Assembly: GCA_050084985.1 (NCBI GenBank)
Contig: JBITNC010000001.1
Location: forward strand, 73,222,001 to 73,286,000
Direction: 5' to 3'
From: Nageia nagi
Taxonomy: Eukaryota > Pinophyta
DNA: 64,000 nt
Below, in pieces: positions 46,141-57,169 of this stretch; position 1 is the stretch's first letter; each line of letters opens with the position of its first letter. A model generated the notes under the pieces. The model worked only from the letters and a program-made list of their open reading frames with translations, had not been told where the DNA came from and searched no databases. The translations under genes were made by a program, and so were the position numbers.

Positions 46141-46930
46141 CAATTTCCATCAAATTTGACCCTTGCATTTGAATTGTTTGACTTTATTTTTACTTTCATG
46201 ATGTTTGTTTCTATTTTTATTTCTTTTTAGAGAAGCATAAAGAGTCTTATTATGATTTTTGAACTTATTCTTAAAGTGAGGCTTGGTTAATCCTATAGAA
46301 ATGCTATGATCTTTGGATGTAGGTACCACCCATTTCTTGTTGAGGCTTTCTTCATGATTTAAGATAAGCTTAGAAATATTATTCAAGGAGAATGATTCCT
46401 CTTCATCATCACACTTTATCTCAATAAAAATAAAAAAGTTACTAAACTTAGTTAAAAGGCTTTGTAGGATGATGAACACCATAAATTCATCATTGATCCA
46501 ATTACATCCACAACCCACAAGTTGAGTCCTTAGATCAATAATATTGGTCAAATAAATCACCACACTCTCATCCTCCTCTTGATGAATTTGCAAGAGCTTT
46601 TGGAGGATGGTGAACCTTCTAGAGAGTTTTATCCCAAGGTAACTTTTTTTAAGTCAATCCTATGATTCTTTTACAGAGGTTGAACTTGAGATCATGAGAA
46701 GAAATTTATATGAAACCACTCAAAAAATCATTGAAGCTGCCAATTCATTTTTATTGTTATAGGTTTATAAGGCTTTATCTTTTGTAGGAGTAACTTGATC
46801 TTCATTTACTTTCTACCAAAGCTTATGTGCCTTAATCTCTACTTTTATCCTTGGTTCCAAAATTCCATAATTAGAACCATCAAGGATGTGATTTAATGTA
46901 AATGAATATCCTATTTTCTACAAAATAATA
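46141..46930 (-). pseudogene. Copia II gag
   Basis: Open frame 46150-46593 matches Copia I gag almost motif by motif (RTQLVGCGCNWINDEFMVFI, SLLTKFSNFF). The N-terminal part, 46594-46930, is recognisable (HILDGSNYGI, LMISSSTSVKE) but has about five stops, mainly TAG and TAA. Confidence 0.85.
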
Positions 46931-47689
46931 TCCATTTTAGATTTAAGAGAGCATCAACATTACGTTTTGTAAAAAAATATAAATTGTTGATGAAATTGTT
47001 AACTAAATTGATAACCAACTTTACCCAATATTGTTGAATAGATTAACCTACCAATATTGTAAATTGTTGCAATTGAAAAACTTATACAAATTTGAAAGCA
47101 AATTGAAAAGTTGTAATTATATTGTAAGTTGCAAGTTATGTTAGTAGATTGTAGTTTGTAAGTTGTAAGTTATGTTAAAATGCACTTTGTTTAACAACAT
47201 TAAATAGATTGTAATTAAGACATAAGCTATAATTTTTGGTTACTATTTGTAGTTTGTGCACTTTTTACCTTAGACTTAATTTTGGAATTTTTTAATTGTA
47301 TTTAGCCACTAGAAAGAAGGAAAATCACACAACAAGTGTTATTAGTTTGCTTTATAATTAGTAGTTAATTATATGATAAAGCTCTAAGAACTTTTATAAC
47401 ATGCTCTTGTTAAACTAACACAAGAGTCTTAACAAAGAGTAAAGGTATCATTCATAATTTTTCTTAAGGAAGACTCATTTCCAAAGGAAGAGTCATTTCC
47501 ATATCCATCCAAGAATTTGAATTAGATGTATGATGATATCCATCAAGTATCATAGCATGGGTTTGTTTTCTTGTAAGTATGGACCATTTTTCCTTATCCT
47601 TCTTTTAAAGTGATTGATCTTCCTTCTTCTTGATTACCTTCATCTTCACAATAAGATTACTCATTTTCCTATGATTATAAGAGTTCAAG
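46931..47689 (-). other. Copia II leader
   Basis: AT-rich. No captured gene comparable with the Copia I leader and no preserved primer-binding site. Confidence 0.45.
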
Positions 47690-47970
47690 GATAAAAAAAT
47701 ATAAGCAAAATAAGAACTATTACAAAATTCTCCACCCAATATCACCTTAATTATAGTGGTTCCTCTCAAACATGAGAGTACTCCACTCTAACTATAAACT
47801 TAATTAATTCTCAAGAACTCATGATAACTCTCTTAAAAATATCTTTCTTCCTATCTCACTACAATATAAGAGCATTTCTAAGCCTCTACTAGAGTTGAGA
47901 ACACATAAGGGGAGCCCTCTATTTATAGGAAGAGAACCTATGCACATGGGATGTGCATCTCCATGCCTAT
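47690..47970 (-). repeat. Copia II 5' LTR, inner part
   Basis: Contains TATAAATAG on the minus strand at about 47919-47927 within GAGGGCT context, then GAGAGGAACCACT, both shared with the solo LTR at 60829-61328. The left edge is approximate. It is cut at 47970 by Gypsy II; the remaining part is 56983-57167. Confidence 0.7.
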
Positions 47971-49728
47971 TGTCACCACCCTAGAAGTCAAATTTCCAAA
48001 TAAGATTATTGATTATTCATAATTTTTCTTTAAAGGTATCTAGGTTCAATTTGATGTGTCTCTCTGTGTAGGGATAAGTTAAACTTATTTTTCTTATCTT
48101 CTTTAATTATAAAAAAATACACCACCTTTGGACCAAGTATTTGACCCCTTCTCAGCTTTGACTCATCATTATATGTTAAAAAGTCTCTATTTTGTCGAGT
48201 AATTTGATTTAAGTGTTACTTCTTGAATCCCCATTTCTCAAGATGCTAATGCAAAACTTTAAATATATATATATATATATATATATATTACAATTAAAGT
48301 TAGCCTCAAACTTTTGGAAACTATTGGAAGAGCTGGATTAATCTTTGAGCCTTAAAATTATTATTTAACCCCTAAATTTACCTTAGGCAAGTGTTGTAAA
48401 AAAATAAAATGGCAAGTGGAAGGAGGCTATTGGAGCTAATACTTAGGCAAATTAAATAAAACTTTGTTTCAAACCTTGGGACACCATGATGGTGTCATGT
48501 AGGGAATGATGTTTGAGAGGATGTTTCTATTCTTTAATAGTTTGGTCTCTCATGACCTTGGTCATGTTGGTATCTATATTGGTCACCATTATCACTCCCT
48601 AAAATAAGAAAAAAATAAACCCTAGTTCTTGTTGTGAGTAGAGTGGAGTCATTGCCATGCCAGGTAGGGTCTTTGTGAGTTCTCCTACCTAAAATTGGAT
48701 GCCCTCTTGGAAGGAGTTCATGGAGCCTTCAGGTTAAAGGGGGAGTCACATTTATTTGGAGATGTTGGCCATGTTGTGTTCTTTTCAAATAAGAATGGGT
48801 ATAAAGGTTTCATTGGGAATCCAAACTTTAATTGCATCATAACATGTTTTAAGATATGGAGTGTATGATTCGTAGTAGAGATTTATTTTCTTAATTAACC
48901 CATTCTTTAAACTTGTTATTGGGGTTGATTTATGTAATTAAGACATGGGAATGATTCCCTTCTATTAGAGAAAGAAAAGGAGTTCCAAGTTTGAATATAT
49001 GACAACTATAATAGTATAAAAGTATGGATTACTTAGGGCTTAACTTACAAATGAGTTAAACTTGGCTGTATCTTAGATATTCATATCAATGATAATAGTT
49101 TCATTAAACCATAAATGAGTTATTGTTGCAATGTAAAAAAGTTGACTCTCATTCAAAAAGAAACTTGCAGACCTTCCTAGAAAAAAGGGACTCTTTATTT
49201 AATCAAGAAGAGTATTATGTTAACTTTTAGTTTTCTCAACTCTCTATCACTTATTAAAGGAGATGTTTGTAGGTGGGACCAATTTTGGCAACTTATCTCA
49301 GTTCATGTCTAACCTTATTGATCTTAAGGATTATCATAATGATGCAAGAAATAGAATCAAATTTCATGATAGAGATTTTCCACAAGATTATTGTGGAAGG
49401 ACATTAAGTCTAGAATTTAAAAAAAAAGGACCTTTAGGAGGCTTTAAAATCTCACCTTTGGGATATGAGTTTGAACTAGATAATGAATTTACATGGTAAT
49501 CTTGATACCGAATTCATGTTAATCATACTTAGGAAGGGTAAGGCTTGTAATATCTTATGCAATAAGATTTGTGTTACTGAAGTGACTGTAGCACTTTGCA
49601 CAACCATATCCAAATTTATTTTTTAAAATTTATTGTGATATTTTGAAGAAATCATATTGAATTTTTCTCTACAAAAAGAAATATAGATAAATTTTAGATT
49701 TCTTTTATGATGAATGTGGAACTCTACA
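47971..49728 (+). repeat. Gypsy II 5' LTR, internally deleted
   Basis: 1758 bp. It matches the 3' LTR at both ends but lacks about 1.5 kb corresponding to roughly 54475-56070. A 28 bp (AT)n run lies at about 48263-48290. An open frame of 78 codons at 49263-49499 is discussed in the findings. Confidence 0.88.
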
Positions 49729-49729
49729 T

Positions 49730-49741
49730 TGGTATTAGAGA
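49730..49741 (+). other. Gypsy II primer-binding site, initiator tRNA-Met type
   Basis: TGGTATTAGAGA right after the LTR matches TGGTATCAGAGC at 10 of 12 positions; one change is C to T. Confidence 0.75.
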
Positions 49742-49799
49742 TAATGTTACAGTTCACCTATGCTTTGACTAGAAGTAAGATGTGATTATGATATTGATA

Positions 49800-51010
49800 T
49801 GTTGAAATTTATCATGCCTATCACCTATGGGAACCATGGAAGGAGAGGTAGGGGTAGAAACCAAAATGTGGGGATCAACTCAAACTCGAATAATTCTCCC
49901 AATCAAAATATTATAGATAACCATGATCAGGTTTTGCCTCCTCTTAAAGATATTAATGCATGATTTTTAGTCCTAGAAAATGTTATGGGCCAAAAGCAGC
50001 AAGGGAAGGAAATTTAAAATGAAATAAGGCTTGCTAGGCATGGTCTAGGGCATAATCCTAACCAACCTATCGATCCAATTTTACAATAGAGAGCTATTGT
50101 TGGAAAGGAACTTACCAATGATATGAAGCATTTTTTACTTACTAAATTTACTGATAAGGAAAACACTTCTGATAATTAGTTAACTAATATGGAAATTTAT
50201 TTTTCCATAAAGGGTTATAGCCTAAATGCTAAAACCACTATAGCAGGAATGCATCTTACAAAAGTGGCTCAAGAATGGTGGACTACCCATTTGATGAATA
50301 GTGAGAAGCAAGCCCTTAATATTAATTGGGAAGCTTTTATGTAGCTATTCAAAGCACTCTTTTTGACCAATCAATTTTATATTGAAAGGCAAGATGAGTT
50401 CATACAACTAGCCTTGAATGGGACTTTAGTGGAGTCTTATTTCCAAAAATTTATGAGGCTTCTCAAGTATATGCCTTCTTATGAAGGTAATGAATGCATG
50501 AAAATGTAGAAATTTGTGTTGGGTTTAGATATGAGAATTAGAACCACTATGAAGATGCATGAACCACATACAGTTCAAAGAGCTTATGACTTAGCCAAGA
50601 GAGAAGAAACAAATCAAGCTTCTTGAAAGGAAATGTATAGCCAAAATAAGAAAGATAAGTATGAACAAAACCAAAAGGAACCTAGGAAGAACAACAGTCC
50701 TAGTCACCTCCGATGGTTGGAAAATAAAAATAAGAATTCTTAGGGAAAGAATACAACTAAGAGGGATGCTAATAAAATAGTTAAGAAACATGAGAAACCT
50801 AGAGACTTTGAAAGGAATTCCAAAAAGCCAAGGCCAAATTCCTCTAATGAAGGGAAGAATTAGCCAATGAAGTCTTGAGGCCCCAAAAAGGGATGCTATG
50901 AATGTGGTGGACCACATTATAAATATCAATGCCCCCTAAAGAAGGAATCTACTAAGAATAACCAACCTCTTAATCATATAAAATCTATGCTACCATGAAT
51001 CAGCAAGCCT
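49800..51010 (+). pseudogene. Gypsy II gag
   Basis: Capsid region at about 50190-50640 (AQEWWTTHLMNSEKQ, INWEAFM then LFKALFL, FIQLALNGTLVESYFQKFMRLLKY). A basic linker follows, then the CCHC knuckle CYECGGPHYKYQC at about 50893-50931. In-frame TAG stops occur at several places. The knuckle packages element RNA. Confidence 0.8.
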
Positions 51011-51412
51011 TAGATAGCCAACTCCCATTATGCTATTGGGTATGATTTTGGGTCAAAGATTTGATTTTTTGATTGATTGTGGAGCTTCAAAAAGTTTTAT
51101 ATCATCTTTTATCTTAGATAAGATTCCCTTAAAACCTAAAAATATGGTAAAAGAATGGAATATGGAGTTTGCATCAAGGCAAATTAGGAAAGTTAATCAG
51201 TACATTCATGAAGTAAAACTATCTATTAAGAAAAATTAGGAAAGTTAATCAGTACATTCATGAAGTAAAACTATCTATTGCCAAAGTTGAAACCATTATT
51301 CCTTATTATTCCTTTGCATGTAGTGCCACTTCCTTCTTATCATGTTATACTAGGACTTATCAAGGAAAAGATTGATTTTGAGAATCATTGTGTGCATGTC
51401 AAGAACTAAAAT
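51011..51412 (+). pseudogene. Gypsy II protease with a 52 bp exact duplication
   Basis: GQRFDFLIDCGASKSFIS at about 51045-51098 is the active site, with the Ser of D-S-G-A changed to Cys. Sequence 51183-51234 is repeated at 51235-51286 essentially without change, adding a stop. The usual ILG-type block (PSYHVILGLIKEKID) follows near 51335. Then the RT N-terminal part is missing. Confidence 0.75.
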
Positions 51413-52340
51413 GATATGATTTTTAGGTTGAACAACATATACCAAGGGTTTTTGGATAAGTTTGTTCTTATGTTTCTAGATGACATCTTAGTCTATTCAA
51501 AAATTCAGGAAGAGCATGATCACCATCTAAGACTAACATTCCAAGTTCTTAGAGAGAACAAACTTTATGAGAAGCTTTCTAAGTGTGAATTTTTTTAAAC
51601 TCAAGTTTAGTATTTAGGGTATGTCATTTCTAAAAAGGTCTCACTATAGACCTCAAGAAATTTGAAGCAATTTGAGATTGGCTTGCTCCTACTAATGTGA
51701 ATGAAATAAGAAGTTTCATGGGTTTGGAAGGATATTATAGAAAATTTATCAAATATTTCTCAAAGGTGACTTTTCCCATAACTCAACTGCAGAGAAAGGG
51801 AAAGAAATTTTTGTGGAATGAGGAGTGTGATCAAGCATTCACTTTGTTAAAGAAAAAATTGACCTTTGCCCCCATTCTAAAATTAACAAACCCATGTAAA
51901 ATTGTTATAGTTTGTAATGATGCTTGCAAGGAGGAACTTGGCATGTTTTGATGCAAGAAAGTTCTTCAAAAATGTTCAAGTCTTGTAAATCTAAAAACCA
52001 TGAGAAAAACTTTGCTTTAATAGCCTATGAGTCAAGAAAATTAAAAGCTCATGAGTAGAATTACATAATTCATGATTTAGAATTGACCGTTATTGTGCAT
52101 GCCTTAAATATGTGGAGATATTACCTTATGGGAAAATATTTTAAGCTTAAATTAGACCATCATAGCTTACAATATCTTTTACACAACCTACTTTTAATGC
52201 TATACATTGTAGGTGGATGGAATTCTTGGTTGAATACAACCTAAAATAGAATATGTAAAAAGAAAAGAGAACAAGGTAGATGATTCAATTAGTAGAAAAA
52301 TCATATCATTTAAGTCATATCTGGGTTTTATTTAGATTTA
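51413..52340 (+). pseudogene. Gypsy II reverse transcriptase (deleted) and RNase H
   Basis: Starts inside the RT palm: GFLDKFVLMFLDDILVYSKI at about 51450-51505, with the FLDD active site. The fingers and first catalytic Asp are absent, so at least 100 codons were lost. NEIRSFMGLEGYYRKFIKYF (from 51700) is the RT-RNase H junction. FLWNEECDQAFTLLKKKL and IVIVCNDACKEELGM are the start of RNase H. The rest, to about 52300, includes AYESRKLKAHE and VHALNMWRYYLMGK with frame breaks. Confidence 0.82.
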
Positions 52341-53742
52341 AAGGATAAAGTCAAAAAATCTCAAAAATAGAGATTCTTTTTGCATTATCTATAAACAACA
52401 AATATAAGATGGTTTATAAGAAGAATTCTTAGTTAAAGCCAATGGATGTTTGTATTTAAAAAACATAATTGTTATACCTTATAAAGGAAACTTAAGAAAA
52501 TAGATCCTCTATGAAGCCCATGTAACTCCATATTTTGCTCATCTTGGTATTAATAAAATGAGGGAAAATTTGAAAAAATAATATTATTTATGGGGAATGA
52601 AGAAATATATAGTATATTATGTCTCTAAATGATTTAGTTGTTAAAGGATTAAAATATAACATCTAACACCTGTTGGTGTTTTGCATCCCTTATCCATTCC
52701 TAAGCATAAATGGTAGTCCATCAGTATGGACTTTATTATGGGTTTGCCAAGAACATGATACCAACATGATTCTATTTACATTGTAATTGATAGATTAACC
52801 AAGGTAGCTCACTTTATTCTTGGTCAAACCATGTATGATGCCACAATGGTAGCCAAGAAATTTATGAAGGAAATTTTTAGGTTACATAATTTTTCTAAAG
52901 ATATTATCTCTAATAAAGACAATAAATCACCTCTGAATTTTGGCAAGCATTGCATAAAGAAGTAGGCACTAAATTATGTTTTAGCTTAGCTTACCATCCA
53001 TAATTAAATGACCAAACTAAGAGGGTTAATCAAACCCTTAAGGATATGCCTATAATGTATGTAATAGATCATCCAACTAGATGGGAAGATTATCTACACC
53101 TGGTAGAGTTTGCTTATAATAATGCTTATTAGGCATCTTTGGGGATGACCCCTTTTGAAGCTCTTTATGGTCATATATGTAGAACACCTATATCCTAGAA
53201 TAAATTAGATGACTGAGTTGTTATAGAGACAAACTTACTGTTGGAAATGGAGGATCAACTTAAAATTATTTAGAAAATATTGAAAGAAGCTTTTGGTAGA
53301 CAAAAAAGTATTGCAAACCTAAAAAGGACTCCTAGAGAGTTTCAAGTAGGAGATAAGGTCTTCTTAAGGGTTAAACCTGGTAAGAACTCCATTAGGACCT
53401 CAAAACTTGCACCAAGATATGTAGGACCCTTTTAGATTATCAAAAAAGTTAATCCAATTGCTTACAAGCTTCTATTACCATCTAAACTTTCCAAGATGCA
53501 TAATATTTACCACATATCATAGTTAAAGAAATATGTGTTAGATCCTAGCTACATCTAGGATTTAGAGAAACTACAGATGGAAGAACCTTGGGTTGTTGAG
53601 GTTAAACCTATTTAGATCCTTACAACTTATTCAAGATAACTTAAAAACTGAGAAGTAGATCAGGTTTTGGTTCAATGGGATCAATACTCAGAATCTTGTC
53701 AACTTGGGAATCACAAGTTCAAACTCATGGCTGAGTTTAGTC
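52341..53742 (+). pseudogene. Gypsy II integrase with chromodomain-like end
   Basis: Zinc-binding part at about 52500-52640 (AHVTPYFAHLGINKMRENL, YLWGMKKYI). Core: SISMDFIMGLPR at about 52718-52755 with the first Asp, IYIVIDRLTKVAHF, then a degraded second Asp region near 52905 and RVNQTLKD near 53020, where the Glu is not kept. YNNAYQASLGMTPFEALYG-like sequence is interrupted by TAG. C-terminal FQVGDKVFLRVKPGKNSI and LAPRYVGPF are the GPY/F module. Finally EVDQVLVQWDQYSES (about 53655-53700) resembles the chromodomain of plant chromoviruses, which directs integration to heterochromatin. Confidence 0.82.
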
Positions 53743-53756
53743 TTTGGGGGCGAGTA
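53743..53756 (+). other. Gypsy II polypurine tract
   Basis: TTTGGGGGCGAGTA directly precedes the 3' LTR, the usual form in plant chromoviruses. Confidence 0.85.
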
Positions 53757-56700
53757 TGTCATGACCATGCAAGTCAAATTTCCAAATAAGATTATTGATT
53801 ATTCATAATTTTTCTTTGAAGGTATCTAAGTTTGATTTGATGTTTCTCTCTATACAAGGGATAAGTTAAACTCTATTTTTCTTATCTTATTCAATCATTG
53901 AAAAATACACCACCATTAGACCAGGTATTTGACCCCTTATTTGCTTTTACTCATCATTATATGTTAAAATATCTCCATTTTGTCAAGAAATTTGATTTAA
54001 GTGTTACTTATTGAATCCCCATTGCTTGAGAAACTAATGAATATATATATATTGCAATTAAAGCTAGCCTAAAACTTTTGGGAACTATTAGGAGAGCTAG
54101 ATTAAGCTTTGAGCCCCAAAATTATTATTTAACACCTAACTTTACCTTGGGAAACCATGATGGTGTCAGAGAGGGAATGATGTTTGAGAGAATGTTTTTA
54201 TTATTTAATCATTTGGTCTCTCATGACCTTGGGCATGTTGGTATCTATGTTGGGCACCATTATCACTCCCTTGAATAAGCAAAAACAAACCCTAGTTTCT
54301 ATTGTGAGAAGAGTGGAATCACCTCCATGTTGGGTAGGATATCTTGGAAGGAGGTCATGGAGCCTTCAGGTTTGAGGGAGAGTCACATTTTTTGGAAGAT
54401 GTTAGCCATGTTGTGTCATTTTTTAGCAAGACTAGGCACTAGGGTTTTATGGGAAAGCCAAACCTTAGCCTCCACTCTTGCTGTAGTTTCTACTTCTCTA
54501 ATGAACTTGGCACCTTTAGGTAAACTCAACCACTTTGTTGTTGGGGTTTCTAGGTTGCATATCCTTTAAATAGCTAATTCACTCCCTTTTCCTCTTCCAT
54601 GACATATTCAAGAAGCTTACCTTATTTGCATTGGTTTGTTTGGCTCTTTTTGTGTGACTTGGGAACTTTGCTCTCTTTATTTCACTAGGGTAGCATTGTA
54701 GGCAAGTGTTATGGTGCCTTCTCTTCATGTTTATCCTCTCTTACATTTGCATGGCTTGCATATCTATAACTTTTGCATTCTATAACTTTTCTTGAAGTTT
54801 AATGAAATAGAAAACAAACTTGAGTACCTAGAATTAGAAATTTACCTTCCTTATGCGAAGAAGAACTAAGATATTCTAGTGGGCATTTTTCTTTAGGGGT
54901 CATTTAGGATGAATATAACAAGTTAGGTTGTTATAATGTAATAGTTTTGACCTATGCAAGAATTACTTACCTTTGGATATCGAATAGAACCAAACCAAAA
55001 TGTAGAAATGTAGAGTTTTTGAATAAGAGAGATATAGTGTTCAAAAATAAATGAATAATTAACATAAAAAATTGCTTTCAAACTTGGTAGTGCATGATTA
55101 TTTTCATTTCATGGCTTGGAGTAAATAAATTTAGCATATTGCATTATTGTGTGTCAAAAATTTGTATGGTTTACTAGAACAAATTTGTTATATATAGCTC
55201 ATTGAAAAACTACATCATGTGTGCATTATTTTTGGGAAGAAATGAATAGACAGAGTTGTGGCATGGGTTGTTCTCATTATTTAGAAGCATGCAATACATT
55301 TGCTTACATGACTAGTAGTTGCATATGTAAGAATTTGTTTATCATAAATTAGATGAGAGCATGCATTTTATAATTTTCTCATTGTAAGGAATGAAGAGAA
55401 ACTATAACCTTGTTGGGATGAAATGTCTCACCTTGTTGTTTATATTTGTGTACAAAGACTTAACTTACAGGTTTTTAGCTAGAAGTTATTAGAAGATTTA
55501 AATTATTGGGTTTCAAGATATGATCTTTGTAGTTTTTTATTTTTGTAATGCCATTTAGTGATTGGATGTGACTTTTAAGTCTTAGCTATTATTATGTTGT
55601 AGTACCTTTATTTCTTAATAGTAGTTTTAGAAGAGGGAGACTCATCCCCTAGGAGTTTTTGGACTACTAATTATTTATTGTTATTCTTTAGAGATAATGT
55701 CTAGAAAAGATACCTATTATATGTTAGTATTATGGATGTTGGCAATGTAAAACTCAATTATGTTTATGTATGAATGGAAAAGTATATTTTGATATGGTTT
55801 ATATCTTTTAATGCACTATGGTAAAGGAATTGTTGGACTTTGTTTATACTACTGATTTGAAATAAATCTCATTCTTTAATATTTGGGCTAATTAAATCTA
55901 GGTTGTATCGATCTACAAATTAGTTCAAATGATGTATGGTTAAATGCATACATTAAGAGTAATGGTACCATATCATATTTTTTAAGAGGTTGTTAAGATA
56001 TTTAAATGGAAACTCTATCATCTCAAGTATAGAGGCTAGTCAAAATGATAATTAATCTTCTTTGTAAAAGTGATGCGACATCACACCATGTTCTAAGACA
56101 TGGAGTGTACGATTTGTAGAAGAGATTTATTTTCTTAATTAACCCATTCTTTAAAATTTTCCTTGGGGTTGATTTATGTAATTAAGACATGGGAATGATT
56201 CCCTTCTATTAGTGGAAGAAAAGGAGTTCCAAGTTTGAATATAAGACAACTATAACAATTTATTAGTATGGATTATTTAGGGCTTAACTTACAAATGAGT
56301 TAAACTTGGCTAACTCATAGATATTCATATCAATGATAATAGTTTCATCAAACCATAAATGGGTTACTATTGTGATGTAAAAAAAAGAGACTCTTGTTTA
56401 AAAAGAAACTTGCAAACCTTCCTAGGCAAAAAGGGGCTCTTTCTTTAATCAAGAAGAGTATTCTGTTAACTTTTAGTTTTCTCAACTCTCTGTCACTTAT
56501 TAAAGGAGATGTTTGTAGGAGGGACCAATTTTAAAAACTTATCTCAGTTCAGGTCCAACCTTATTGATCTTAAGGATTATCACAACAATGCAAGAAATAG
56601 AATCAAATTTCACAATAGAGATTTGCCACAAGATGATTGTGGAAGGACATTAAGTCTAAAATTAAAAAAAAAAGGACTTTGAGAAGCCTTTAAAATGTCA

Positions 56701-56977
56701 CCTTTAGGATATGAGGTTGAATTGGATAATGAATTTACATGGTAATCTTGATACTGAATTCATGTTCATCATACTCAAGAAGGGTAAGGATTGCAATATC
56801 TTATGCAATAAGATTTGTGTTACTGAAGTGACTGCAACACTTTGCACAACCATATCCTAATATATTTTTTAAAATGTATTATGATCTTCTGAAGAAATCA
56901 TATTGAATTTTTCTCTACAAAAAAAAAATTTAGAGAGAAATTTCAAATTTCTTTTTTGATTAATATCGAACTTTACA
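53757..56977 (+). repeat. Gypsy II 3' LTR
   Basis: 3221 bp, starting TGTCATGACC and ending CTTTACA. It holds about 1.5 kb (54475-56070) not present in the 5' copy. Open frames inside it (for example 54078-54569) overlap in different phases and show no family. Confidence 0.88.
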
Positions 56978-56982
56978 CATAT

Positions 56983-57167
56983 GAGATGAACATGAAGTTG
57001 AGTGTGGAACCATATCTCTATTTTTTATTTAGTAAATACTTAAAAGGTATTTGAAGATACTTTTAAGTATTAAGTAGATTATTTAGAAAGTAACCTAAAG
57101 AGAAATATTATTCCTTAGATACCATCTAAAGAATAATCTATAAAATAGTGAATTATCTATTCTAATA
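56983..57167 (-). repeat. Copia II 5' LTR, outer part
   Basis: On the minus strand it starts TATTAGAATAG at 57167 and continues AATATTTCTCTTTAGGTTAC and TACTTAAAAGTATCTTC, parallel to 5287-5400 of the solo LTR. With 47690-47970 it adds to about 470 bp, the length of the other Copia LTRs here, after removal of Gypsy II. Confidence 0.68.
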
Positions 57168-57169
57168 AT

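Larger units (their letters stand above)
47971..56977 (+). mobile_element. Gypsy II: chromovirus-type Ty3/Gypsy element
   Basis: LTRs starting TGTCA and ending CTCTACA or CTTTACA, an initiator tRNA-Met-type primer-binding site, a TTTGGGGGCGAGTA polypurine tract, and gag, protease, RT, RNase H, integrase and a chromodomain-like tail on the + strand. CCTAT before the left LTR and CATAT after the right LTR are a probable target duplication with one change. The internal part is only about 4.0 kb because part of RT is deleted. The left LTR is 1.76 kb and the right 3.22 kb. Confidence 0.88.

Noticed and set aside
46045-46230. Phe-rich plus frame
   Set aside because: Antisense of the Lys-rich gag region of Copia II.
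48263-48290. (AT)n run as an origin or matrix attachment site
   Set aside because: Simple dinucleotide run within an LTR, and the second LTR has only a short version. Nothing else supports a function.
54078-54569. Overlapping plus frames in the Gypsy II 3' LTR as genes
   Set aside because: They lie in different phases, have no family resemblance, and the 5' LTR copy breaks them.
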